64,000 nt of DNA, from NCBI RefSeq assembly GCF_037975215.1, contig NZ_CP150239.1, forward strand, positions 968,001-1,032,000, written 5' to 3'. Below, one piece after another: positions 36,643 to 44,506 of this stretch (positions are counted from its first letter, which is position 1; every line of letters begins with the position of its first letter). Made by a program: the position numbers and the translations under genes. Source of the DNA: Solibacillus sp. FSL R5-0449. GTDB taxonomy: Bacteria; Bacillota; Bacilli; Bacillales_A; Planococcaceae. The notes beneath the pieces are model-generated. The model was given only the letters and a program-made list of their open reading frames with translations. It made no database searches and was not told the origin of the DNA.

Positions 36643-37623
36643 ATGTTACGTTCAATGTATTCAGGTATTTCAGGCTTAAAAAACTTTCAGACAAAATTAG
36701 ACGTTATTGGGAATAATATTGCGAATGTTAATACGTACGGCTACAAAAAAGAAAGAACAATTTTTAAAGATTTAATTTCGCAAACACAATCAGGTGCTTC
36801 AGGTCCATCAGCAACACGCGGTGGTACGAATGCAATTCAAGTAGGTTTAGGGTCTCAGTTAGCAGCGATTGATACAATTCATAATGCAGGCTCTATGCAA
36901 ACGACAGGTCGTACACTGGATTTAGCAATTTCAGGTGATGGATTCTTTATGGTGGCAGACTCTGTAGAGGTGAATGAAGGACTAGATGGTGCAGTTGATG
37001 AGGTTACAGGCTTGACAAATACTGCCTATACACGTGCTGGTAACTTCTATATGGATAAAAATGGGTATTTAGTAAATGGAGACGGGAAATATTTAGTAGG
37101 ATTTGCGAATGAAAATATTGCTGAATACGATTCAATTGATGACCCGGAAGGATGGCTTTCTAACTTTGATGATGAAAAAGCTGATACGGTGGGAGATATT
37201 GAAGCAGGTGCAAACTTGTTAGAAGCGGGTGCTTTACCAGATGGCACAAATCCTATCCGTATCCCAACTACTGCTCAATCTATGAGTATATCTCAAGATG
37301 GAACTATTTCATTTGTAGACGCGGCTGGTAAATTACAATATGCAGGTACTTTGATTTTATCTAAATTCCCAAATGCAAGTGGCTTAGAAAAAACTGGGTC
37401 AAACTATTTCCAAGTTACACAAAACTCTGGTGAAGCTTATGCACATTTTGGTACGGTGGATGGCTTGGGTTCAATTAACTCCGGCTTCATGGAAATGTCT
37501 AACGTAGATCTTTCGGAAGAATTCACGGAAATGATTGTTGCACAACGTGGTTTCCAGGCGAACTCTCGAATAATTACAACTTCTGATGAAATATTACAAG
37601 AGCTTGTAAATTTAAAACGATAG
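36643..37623 (+). CDS. flgE: Flagellar hook protein FlgE
   Basis: The hook subunit, 326 residues (called FlgG in older Bacillus annotations at this locus). N-terminal LRSMYSGISGLKNFQTKLDVIGNNIANVNTYGYKK and C-terminal GFMEMSNVDLSEEFTEMIVAQRGFQANSRIITTSDEILQELVNLKR are the axial-protein helices. The middle (about 100-250) is the variable, surface-exposed D domain; it is acidic and species-specific. GAAGGGAGAA precedes the ATG. Confidence 0.95.
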   Translation: MLRSMYSGISGLKNFQTKLDVIGNNIANVNTYGYKKERTIFKDLISQTQSGASGPSATRGGTNAIQVGLGSQLAAIDTIHNAGSMQTTGRTLDLAISGDGFFMVADSVEVNEGLDGAVDEVTGLTNTAYTRAGNFYMDKNGYLVNGDGKYLVGFANENIAEYDSIDDPEGWLSNFDDEKADTVGDIEAGANLLEAGALPDGTNPIRIPTTAQSMSISQDGTISFVDAAGKLQYAGTLILSKFPNASGLEKTGSNYFQVTQNSGEAYAHFGTVDGLGSINSGFMEMSNVDLSEEFTEMIVAQRGFQANSRIITTSDEILQELVNLKR

Positions 37624-37641
37624 TCTTAATATAGTAGAAAT

Positions 37642-37710
37642 TCATTGAAAATTCATTATAGAAGGGGGGCGGGCCGGCTCTCAACTGCAGGTCCGGCCCT
37701 ATTTCAATGA
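37642..37710 (+). promoter_or_regulatory. Nested hairpin spanning the swrD ribosome-binding site and start codon
   Basis: Inner stem: GGGCCGG (37671-37677) with CCGGCCC (37693-37699). Outer stem: TCATTGAAA (37642-37650) with TTTCAATGA (37702-37710), which contains the swrD ATG. Between the arms lies the only good Shine-Dalgarno, GAAGGGGGG (37661-37669). If only the inner stem forms, the Shine-Dalgarno to ATG distance shrinks to about 8 bases. If the outer stem forms, the ATG is paired. No T tract. Confidence 0.6.
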
Positions 37711-37928
37711 TTGAGGTGACTCGCCTTAATGGTAAAGCATTTACTTTAAATGCTTTATACATAGAAACAGTTGAAGCATTTCCGGACACCCAAATTACGC
37801 TGACGACTGGACGTAAATTCATTGTGTTAGAGACTGAAAAACAGGTACGGGAAAAAGTGAAGACATTCTATCAGCATGTCCAAGTTTTATCGAACCCGCA
37901 TCTTAGAGGTGAAGAAGATGAAGAATAA
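37707..37928 (+). CDS. swrD: Swarming motility protein SwrD (YlzI/FlbD family)
   Basis: A 73-residue protein that increases flagellar motor power or torque in B. subtilis. It begins MIEVTRLNGKAFTLNALYIETVEAFPDTQITLTTGRKF, closely following the B. subtilis protein, which fixes ATG 37707 as start although no Shine-Dalgarno lies directly upstream. It sits between flgE and fliL as in B. subtilis and overlaps fliL by 11 bp. Confidence 0.92.
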   Translation: MIEVTRLNGKAFTLNALYIETVEAFPDTQITLTTGRKFIVLETEKQVREKVKTFYQHVQVLSNPHLRGEEDEE

Positions 37929-38343
37929 TAAATTATTGACAATTATGCTAATTATATTAGTGACGATTACTTTATTCGGTGTTATTGTAGTTGTGTTATT
38001 GACACAGATGGACAAAGAGAAGCCGGATGGACCAACGATTGATGAAATTATCGAGTCATCGGTAGACATTCCCGAGATTACAACGAACTTGGCAGATGGA
38101 AGTTTCGTCCGCATTACTTTGAAAATTCAGGCTTCGGATAAAAAAGCTGGCGAAGAATTGTTTAAACGAGATTTCCAAGTGAAAAACATCGTAATTCAAG
38201 AACTTTCTGAAATGGAAGAAAAAGCTTTAGAAGGCAAACAAGGTAAAATTACATTCCAGGATGCAATTAAAGCTCAATTAAATGAGTTAATGCAAGAAGG
38301 GGAAGTTACGCAAGTGTATATTACTTCATACGTACTTCAGTAA
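37918..38343 (+). CDS. fliL: Flagellar basal-body-associated protein FliL
   Basis: A single-pass membrane protein of 141 residues that forms rings around the stator and supports motor output. It has a short basic N-terminus, one membrane helix (about 5-27: LLTIMLIILVTITLFGVIVVVLL) and an extracytoplasmic domain. The frame is open from 37876, but AGAGGTGAAG before ATG 37918 sets the start inside the end of swrD. Confidence 0.93.
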   Translation: MKNNKLLTIMLIILVTITLFGVIVVVLLTQMDKEKPDGPTIDEIIESSVDIPEITTNLADGSFVRITLKIQASDKKAGEELFKRDFQVKNIVIQELSEMEEKALEGKQGKITFQDAIKAQLNELMQEGEVTQVYITSYVLQ

Positions 38344-38388
38344 TCATCAGTACTACACAATTTTAATTTTTGAAATGGAGGTGGGCAA

Positions 38389-39384
38389 ATGGCAGGAGAT
38401 ATAATGTCGCAATCCGAAATCGATGCGCTCTTATCGGCAATATCGACCGGAGAAATGTCTGCAGAAGACATAAAAAAAGAAGACGAGACACGAAAAGTTA
38501 AAGTATATGACTTTAAACGGGCTCTGCGCTTCTCAAAAGACCAAATCCGAAGTTTGACCCGTATACATGAAAACTTTGCGCGACTGTTAACAACATTCTT
38601 TTCGGCACAGTTAAGAAGCTATGTCCAAATAACAGTTGCATCTGTGGACCAAATTCCGTTTGAAGAATTTGTTCGTTCCATCCCAAACATGACATTGATC
38701 AATGTATTTGAGGTTCCGCCTTTGGATGGCAATATTTTAATGGAGATCAACCCGAACATTGCCTATTCGATGCTCGATCGACTGATGGGAGGAGCAGGCG
38801 GAAGTCATAGTAATGTTGACAATTTAACCGAAATCGAAACGAAAATTATGACGAATCTATTCGAACGTTCTTTTGATAACTTGCGTGAAGCGTGGGAAAA
38901 CGTTGCAGAAATCGATCCGATGCTTGTGGAATTGGAAGTGAATCCGCAGTTTTTACAAATGATTTCGCCAAATGAAACGGTTGTTGTCATTTCGTTCAAT
39001 ACAGTTATCGGAGAAACGACAGGGATGATCAATATTTGTATTCCGCATGTCGTATTGGAGCCGATCGTTCCGAATTTATCTGTCCGCTACTGGATGCAGA
39101 CAAATACGAAGGAAATTTCACCGGAACAAACGAAAATGCTTGAAACTCGTGTGAAACAGGCAAAACTGCCGGTTATTGCAGAGTTAGGAACGGCCGACAT
39201 TACAATTGAAGATTTCCTGACGATGGCTGTCGGTGATGTCATTCCGTTAAATCAAAAAATTGAAAATCCGTTAACAATGAAAGTCGGCAGTTTACCGAAA
39301 TTTACCGTTCAGCCAGGGAAATTAAATAATAAAATGGCTATACAAATTATCGACCCTGTGAAAGGAGGAGACGAAGATGAGTGA
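38389..39384 (+). CDS. fliM: Flagellar motor switch protein FliM
   Basis: C-ring protein of 331 residues (B. subtilis, 332). The N-terminal peptide MSQSEIDALLSAISTGEM is the CheY-P binding site, followed by the CheC-like middle domain with the FliG-binding GG segment (DRLMGGAGG) and a C-terminal SpoA domain (LGTADITIEDFLTMAVGDVIPL). TGGAGGTGG precedes the ATG. The last 8 bp overlap fliY. Confidence 0.97.
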   Translation: MAGDIMSQSEIDALLSAISTGEMSAEDIKKEDETRKVKVYDFKRALRFSKDQIRSLTRIHENFARLLTTFFSAQLRSYVQITVASVDQIPFEEFVRSIPNMTLINVFEVPPLDGNILMEINPNIAYSMLDRLMGGAGGSHSNVDNLTEIETKIMTNLFERSFDNLREAWENVAEIDPMLVELEVNPQFLQMISPNETVVVISFNTVIGETTGMINICIPHVVLEPIVPNLSVRYWMQTNTKEISPEQTKMLETRVKQAKLPVIAELGTADITIEDFLTMAVGDVIPLNQKIENPLTMKVGSLPKFTVQPGKLNNKMAIQIIDPVKGGDEDE

Positions 39385-40588
39385 TGAAATGCTCTCCCAA
39401 GAAGAAATTGAGGCTCTATTAAGGGGCGAAACGCTGGAGGATTTTTCTGCAAATACAGTAAATCCGGAAGAAGAAATTAAAGTTGAGGATCACTTAACTC
39501 CAATAGAAATTGATGCATTAGGTGAGGTAGGTAATATCTCGTTCGGCAGTTCGGCAACTGCATTATCTTCATTACTAGGTCAAAAAGTAGATATTACAAC
39601 ACCTAGTATTACAATGATAAATCGTAATCGTCTGGAACAGGAATTCCCGCATCCATATGTTGCCGTTCAAGTAGAGTATACAACTGGACTTTCAGGAATG
39701 AATCTTCTTGTTATCAAACAATCGGATGCTGCAATTATTGCAGATCTGATGCTGGGCGGCGATGGTGTAAATCCAAGACCTGAACTAAGTGAAATCCAGT
39801 TGAGTGCTGTGCAGGAAGCGATGAATCAAATGATGGGTTCAGCTGCGACTTCGATGTCAACGGTGTTTAACCAAAAGGTTGATATTTCACCACCGACAAT
39901 TGACTTACTAAATATTTCACAAAATGAGGGTACAGATAATATACCAGTTGATGAATTATTAGTGAAAATTTCGTTTAGATTACGTATTGGAGAATTGATA
40001 GATTCAAATTTAATGCAATTACTCCCTTTAAAGTTTAGTAAAAAAATAGTAAAGTCATTAATGGGAGAAACTGACGAACCTCTTACTGCTGCAACAACTA
40101 CAGTTGAGCCGGCGCCAGTTCAGCCGCCACAACAACAGCCAATGCAACAACCGACTGGAGGACAGCCTTCAATATTTGAACAACCAGTTCAGCAGCAAGC
40201 GCAACAGCAATCTGTATATGAGCAGCCGCAGCCGGTTTACCAACAGCCTGCTTATACACCACCACCGGCAAATGTACAGCAAGCTCAATTCGCAAGCTTT
40301 GAATCGGCAAATATTACACAAGCTGAGTCTCGCAACTTAAATATGTTGCTTGACATTCCATTACAAGTAACTGTTGAGCTTGGACGTACAAACCGTTCAG
40401 TCAAAGAAATACTTGAACTATCAAGCGGTTCGATTATTGAGTTGGATAAGCTTGCAGGTGAACCTGTGGATATTTTAGTAAACAGTCGTTTAATCGCTAA
40501 AGGCGAAGTTGTAGTAATTGATGAGAACTTCGGTGTTCGCATCACAGATATTTTAAGTCAGGCAGATCGCTTGAACAATATAAGATAG
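39377..40588 (+). CDS. fliY: Flagellar switch protein and CheY-P phosphatase FliY
   Basis: C-ring component that replaces FliN in Bacilli. The 403-residue protein has an N-terminal CheY-P binding peptide (MLSQEEIEALLRGE), a CheC-like phosphatase domain whose first active-site helix is intact (DALGEVGNISFGSSATALSSLLG), a Gln/Pro linker (about 235-310) and a C-terminal FliN/SpoA domain (LLDIPLQVTVELGRTNRSVKEIL). In the second putative site (VQEAMNQMMGSAATSM) Met stands where the first has the GN pair. It is longer than B. subtilis FliY (378), mainly in the linker. Confidence 0.96.
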   Translation: MSDEMLSQEEIEALLRGETLEDFSANTVNPEEEIKVEDHLTPIEIDALGEVGNISFGSSATALSSLLGQKVDITTPSITMINRNRLEQEFPHPYVAVQVEYTTGLSGMNLLVIKQSDAAIIADLMLGGDGVNPRPELSEIQLSAVQEAMNQMMGSAATSMSTVFNQKVDISPPTIDLLNISQNEGTDNIPVDELLVKISFRLRIGELIDSNLMQLLPLKFSKKIVKSLMGETDEPLTAATTTVEPAPVQPPQQQPMQQPTGGQPSIFEQPVQQQAQQQSVYEQPQPVYQQPAYTPPPANVQQAQFASFESANITQAESRNLNMLLDIPLQVTVELGRTNRSVKEILELSSGSIIELDKLAGEPVDILVNSRLIAKGEVVVIDENFGVRITDILSQADRLNNIR

Positions 40589-40610
40589 TTTTAATTGGAG
40601 GAATCAGATT

Positions 40611-40973
40611 ATGTCTAAAAGGATTTTAATTGTTGACGATGCAGCATTCATGCGCATGATGATCAAGGACATTTTAACAAAGAATGGTTTTGAAGTAGTA
40701 GGAGAAGCTGCTGATGGAATTCAGGCGGTTGAAAAGTACAATGAATTACGTCCGGATTTAGTAACAATGGATATTACAATGCCTGAAATGGATGGTATTG
40801 CAGCATTAAAAGAAATTAAAGGCACGGATCCAAATGCGGTAGTGATTATGTGTTCAGCAATGGGCCAACAAGCTATGGTCATCGATGCGATTCAAGCAGG
40901 TGCAAAAGACTTTATCGTAAAGCCTTTCCAAGCAGATCGCGTAATCGAAGCGATTCAAAAAGCTTTAGGTTGA
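40611..40973 (+). CDS. cheY: Chemotaxis response regulator CheY
   Basis: A single receiver domain of 120 residues that carries the signal from CheA to FliM. Phosphoacceptor Asp54 (VTMDITMPEM), acidic pocket Asp9-Asp10 (IVDDAAF), conserved Ser/Thr switch region CSAMGQQ and Lys104 (IVKPFQ) are all present. It has an AATTGGAGGAA ribosome-binding site and lies between fliY and fliO as in B. subtilis. Confidence 0.97.
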   Translation: MSKRILIVDDAAFMRMMIKDILTKNGFEVVGEAADGIQAVEKYNELRPDLVTMDITMPEMDGIAALKEIKGTDPNAVVIMCSAMGQQAMVIDAIQAGAKDFIVKPFQADRVIEAIQKALG

Positions 40974-40977
40974 TCTG

Positions 40978-41661
40978 ATGAAAGCAAAAAAATCATTTCG
41001 ATTTTGGATCGCTGTTGGAATTGTATTGATGACGGCATTATTTGCACCAATCTCAAATGGAACTTTTGCGATGGTAAGTAACGTATACGAAAACTGTAAT
41101 GAAAACCCTGAAGTATGTTCAGAAGAGAAAAATTCAGATCAGAGTACTCCGGATGTCGACGCAGAACAAACTGACTCGGCATCCGTTAGTGTTGGATTTT
41201 GGGAATATCTGAAAGTATTAATAGCACTTGTCTTCGTCATAGGGCTATTATTGTTCATTTTAAAGTATTTAAACAAGCGTAACTTTAACTATCAACAAAA
41301 CGCCGTTATAAAAAATATCGGTGGATTGTCTTTAGGACAGCAAAAGTCTGTACAATTATTACTAATTGGTAAACGAGTTTATGTAGTTGGTGTCGGCGAT
41401 AACATTCAGCTTCTGAAGGAAATCGAATCCGAAGAAGAAATCGACCATTTATTAAATCAAATTGAAAATAAACAGAGTATGGTGAATACTTCACCATATA
41501 TAGCTCAATTAATTAATAGATTTTCACAAAAAAAACGCAATCAGGATATTTCGGAAAGTCCTAAATTCAATGATTTGTTCAATGAAAAAATCGGCAAAAT
41601 CAAGCAGCAACGAAGTGAAGAGCTTGATCGTTGGAAGGAACAGGAGCGTGATGATCGATGA
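40978..41661 (+). CDS. fliO: Flagellar export protein FliO (FliZ in B. subtilis)
   Basis: A 227-residue membrane protein that helps the FliPQR export gate assemble. It shows a cleavable-type signal sequence (about 1-32: WIAVGIVLMTALFAPISNGTFA), a short acidic extracytoplasmic stretch with two cysteines (ENCNENPEVCSE), one membrane helix (about 75-98: LIALVFVIGLLLFILKYL) and the FliO domain (NIGGLSLGQQKSVQLLLIGKRVYVVGVGDNIQLL). It overlaps fliP by 4 bp. Confidence 0.92.
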   Translation: MKAKKSFRFWIAVGIVLMTALFAPISNGTFAMVSNVYENCNENPEVCSEEKNSDQSTPDVDAEQTDSASVSVGFWEYLKVLIALVFVIGLLLFILKYLNKRNFNYQQNAVIKNIGGLSLGQQKSVQLLLIGKRVYVVGVGDNIQLLKEIESEEEIDHLLNQIENKQSMVNTSPYIAQLINRFSQKKRNQDISESPKFNDLFNEKIGKIKQQRSEELDRWKEQERDDR

Positions 41662-42323
41662 ACGACCTTCTTTCCGTGTTTTCTGAAAGTGATCCGGGAA
41701 ATGTATCCACATCAGTTACACTGTTATTCCTGTTAACTGTTCTATCTTTAGCGCCGAGTCTATTAATCTTAATGACGTCATTTGCGCGTATCGTTATCGT
41801 TCTGTCATTTACTAGGACAGCCCTTGCCACGAACCAGATGCCCCCTAACCAGGTAATTATCGGGTTGGCACTGTTTCTGACATTCTTTATTATGGCTCCT
41901 ACATTACAGCAAGTAAACGAGCAGGCATTACAGCCACTCTTCGATGAAGAAATTAATTTGGAAGAGGCATATGAACGGGCGACGATTCCGTTCAAACAAT
42001 TTATGTCTCAGCATACAAGGCAAAAGGATTTAGAACTTTTTATCGAATATAATCAGGCAGAGTATCCGGATTCCATTGAGGAAATTCCGATGACGCTGCT
42101 CGTACCCGCATTTGCGTTAAGTGAAATTAAAACAGCTTTTCAAATGGGCTTTATGATATTCATTCCGTTTTTAGTTATTGATATGGTAGTCGCAAGTACA
42201 CTGATGTCAATGGGGATGATGATGTTGCCTCCAGTAATGATTTCACTGCCATTTAAAATCTTATTATTTGTACTCGTCGATGGTTGGTATTTAGTGATGA
42301 AATCTTTACTTCAAAGTTTTTAG
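41658..42323 (+). CDS. fliP: Flagellar export gate protein FliP
   Basis: Core gate subunit of 221 residues. It has family signatures VLSFTRTALATNQMPPNQVIIGLALFLTFF and FMIFIPFLVIDMVVASTLMSMGMMMLPP, and four hydrophobic segments. It assembles with FliQ and FliR into the helical export pore. It overlaps fliO by an ATGA and is followed 13 bp later by fliQ. Confidence 0.97.
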   Translation: MNDLLSVFSESDPGNVSTSVTLLFLLTVLSLAPSLLILMTSFARIVIVLSFTRTALATNQMPPNQVIIGLALFLTFFIMAPTLQQVNEQALQPLFDEEINLEEAYERATIPFKQFMSQHTRQKDLELFIEYNQAEYPDSIEEIPMTLLVPAFALSEIKTAFQMGFMIFIPFLVIDMVVASTLMSMGMMMLPPVMISLPFKILLFVLVDGWYLVMKSLLQSF

Positions 42324-42336
42324 GGGATGATATAAA

Positions 42337-42606
42337 GTGACACAGGAAATGGTCATTGCAATTGCAGAAAATGCAGTATTCACGATATTGATAGTTTCGG
42401 GACCTTTACTATTAATCGCACTTATCAGCGGTTTAATAGTCAGTATTTTTCAGGCAACAACTTCCATTCAAGAACAGACATTGGCGTTCGTACCTAAAAT
42501 CGTAGCGGTATTAGTGGCGATTATTTTTTTTGGTCCGTTCATGATCAGCAAAATGACGGACTACTTTCATGACATTTTAAATAACCTAGTTCGGTATATT
42601 GGGTGA
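42337..42606 (+). CDS. fliQ: Flagellar export gate protein FliQ
   Basis: An 89-residue protein with two membrane helices forming the outer part of the FliPQR pore. Signature GLIVSIFQATTSIQEQTLAFVPKI is present. The start is GTG 42337, after TTAGGGGATGA. The stop is 5 bp before the fliR start. Confidence 0.96.
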   Translation: MTQEMVIAIAENAVFTILIVSGPLLLIALISGLIVSIFQATTSIQEQTLAFVPKIVAVLVAIIFFGPFMISKMTDYFHDILNNLVRYIG

Positions 42607-42610
42607 GAAG

Positions 42611-43387
42611 ATGACGGAATTACTACCGAACTTATCAATACTGCTATTAATTTTAGTACGTGTTTCTGCATTTTTTGTCTCCGTCCCTTTATTTTCATAT
42701 CGTACAATACCACAGCAAGTGCGCATAATTTTGGCTGTCGCTTTAGCATGGATGATGTATTATACGTTTAATATTGAACCGTTTGAAATTAATGCTTTCT
42801 ACTTGCTGCTCGTTTTAAAAGAAGCCATTATCGGTCTTATGCTGGGATTGGCAGCAATGATTATCGTTTCCGCTGTTCAAATAGCCGGGGGATTTATCGA
42901 TTTCCAGATGGGTTTTGCGATGGCGAATATTATTGATCCGCAAACAGGCGCACAGTCGCCGTTAATGGGTCAGTTTTTAAACTTTTTAATGCTTTTAGTA
43001 TTGCTTTCAATTAACGGTCATCATCTAATTTTAGATGGGATTTTTTATAGTTATCAGTTTATGCCGATGGACCAGTTTTTCCCGAATTTCGGTGAAGAAG
43101 GGACCGCATTGTTTATTATAAAAATATTTGTTTCTGTTTTTGCCATTGCATTTCAAATGTCAGCTCCAATAGTTGCAACATTATTTTTAGTAACGTTAGC
43201 GTTAGGAATTACAGGGAAAACGGTGCCGCAAATGAATATATTTGTAATCGGATTCCCAATCAAAATTGCAGTAGGGTTTCTTGTATTGATGGTGACAATG
43301 GCTGTATTAGTAGGAGTTATGAAGGAGCTAATTGAATTTATGATTATTTCTTTACGTGACTTAATGGTTATTTTAGGTGGTGGCTAA
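42611..43387 (+). CDS. fliR: Flagellar export gate protein FliR
   Basis: A hydrophobic protein of 258 residues that completes the FliPQR gate. It has repeated membrane helices, with the conserved YRTIPQQVRIILAVALAW and AGGFIDFQMGFAMANIIDPQTGAQSPLMGQFLN. The frame extends to 42599, but GGGTGAGAAG points to ATG 42611 just past the fliQ stop. Confidence 0.95.
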   Translation: MTELLPNLSILLLILVRVSAFFVSVPLFSYRTIPQQVRIILAVALAWMMYYTFNIEPFEINAFYLLLVLKEAIIGLMLGLAAMIIVSAVQIAGGFIDFQMGFAMANIIDPQTGAQSPLMGQFLNFLMLLVLLSINGHHLILDGIFYSYQFMPMDQFFPNFGEEGTALFIIKIFVSVFAIAFQMSAPIVATLFLVTLALGITGKTVPQMNIFVIGFPIKIAVGFLVLMVTMAVLVGVMKELIEFMIISLRDLMVILGGG

Positions 43388-43388
43388 C

Positions 43389-44483
43389 ATGGACATAAAA
43401 TTATTGATCAACGTTGACCTACAGTTTTTTGCTGGTGAAAAAACGGAAAAAGCAACACCGAAAAAACGTCAGGATTCACGAAAAAAAGGACAAGTATTAA
43501 AAAGTCAGGACGTCACTGCCGCCGTATTACTGTTATTGTCATTTTTCTTTTTACTTTTCTTTGCGCCATTCATGTACGAAGGAATGAAAGGTTTTTTACT
43601 GCAAGCACTTAACCGCAATATGTTAATTGAAACGCTGAACGCTGAAACCGTAATGGATATGTATGTTGAATCCATTAAAGAAATGGCTATTATCGTTCTG
43701 CCGATTATGGTCATTGCCATTATTGCAGGTATTGGAGCTAACTTTTTTCAGTTTGGCTTACTTTTTACAACAGAAACATTAAAAATAGATTTAAAAAAAA
43801 TGGATCCGATCAAAGGGATCAAAAAGATAATTTCTGTTAGAGCAATCGTCAACTTAATTAAATCATTATTGAAAGTTACGTTGATCGGGACTGTGACAAC
43901 TGTTGTCATTATTGTCTATTTAGAAGATGTATTGTCGCTTGCTTTACATAGTCCAGCGCAAATTTTGGCCACCGTAGCATACTTGTCGGCCATCATGGGA
44001 ATTGCTGCATCGATTATGCTCATATTCATTGCATTGTTTGACTATATTTATGAACGGTATGAATATGAAAAGCAATTAAAGATGTCAAAACAGGATCTTA
44101 AAGATGAACATAAAAATGCAGAGGGCGACCCGCTGATCAAGTCGAAAATTAAACAGCGTCAACGTGAAATGGCAATGCGCAGAATGATGCAGGATGTACC
44201 TGCTGCAGATGTGGTCATCACAAACCCGACCCATTTCGCCATTGCGCTGAAATATGATGAAGATATGATGGATGCGCCAAAAGTTGTTGCAAAAGGCACC
44301 GATTTTGTTGCACAGAAGATTAAACTTATTGCAAAAGAACATGATGTCATTATGGTAGAAAATCGTCCGCTTGCCCGTGCGATGTATGACCAGGTTGAAA
44401 TCGGACAGGCTGTACCGGAAGAGTTTTTCAAAGCAGTTGCCGAAGTTCTTGCATATGTATACCGGATTAAACGCAAAATTTGA
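43389..44483 (+). CDS. flhB: Flagellar export specificity protein FlhB
   Basis: Export-apparatus membrane protein whose C-terminal domain self-cleaves at NPTH to switch from rod/hook to filament substrates. The 364-residue product has the basic N-terminus (EKTEKATPKKRQDSRKKGQV), four membrane helices, and the intact cleavage site in VVITNPTHFAIALKYD. AGGTGGTGG sits ahead of ATG 43389; a GTG at 43377 is inside this site and unlikely. The soluble YlqH at 13470 copies only its last domain. Confidence 0.97.
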   Translation: MDIKLLINVDLQFFAGEKTEKATPKKRQDSRKKGQVLKSQDVTAAVLLLLSFFFLLFFAPFMYEGMKGFLLQALNRNMLIETLNAETVMDMYVESIKEMAIIVLPIMVIAIIAGIGANFFQFGLLFTTETLKIDLKKMDPIKGIKKIISVRAIVNLIKSLLKVTLIGTVTTVVIIVYLEDVLSLALHSPAQILATVAYLSAIMGIAASIMLIFIALFDYIYERYEYEKQLKMSKQDLKDEHKNAEGDPLIKSKIKQRQREMAMRRMMQDVPAADVVITNPTHFAIALKYDEDMMDAPKVVAKGTDFVAQKIKLIAKEHDVIMVENRPLARAMYDQVEIGQAVPEEFFKAVAEVLAYVYRIKRKI

Positions 44484-44506
44484 CATAGATTTCAGGAGGG
44501 ACAACA

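Noticed and set aside
40080-40310. Gln/Pro-rich stretch of fliY as a possible frameshift or foreign insert
   Set aside because: The frame stays open and both flanking domains are intact; linkers between the CheC-like and FliN domains are variable in this family.
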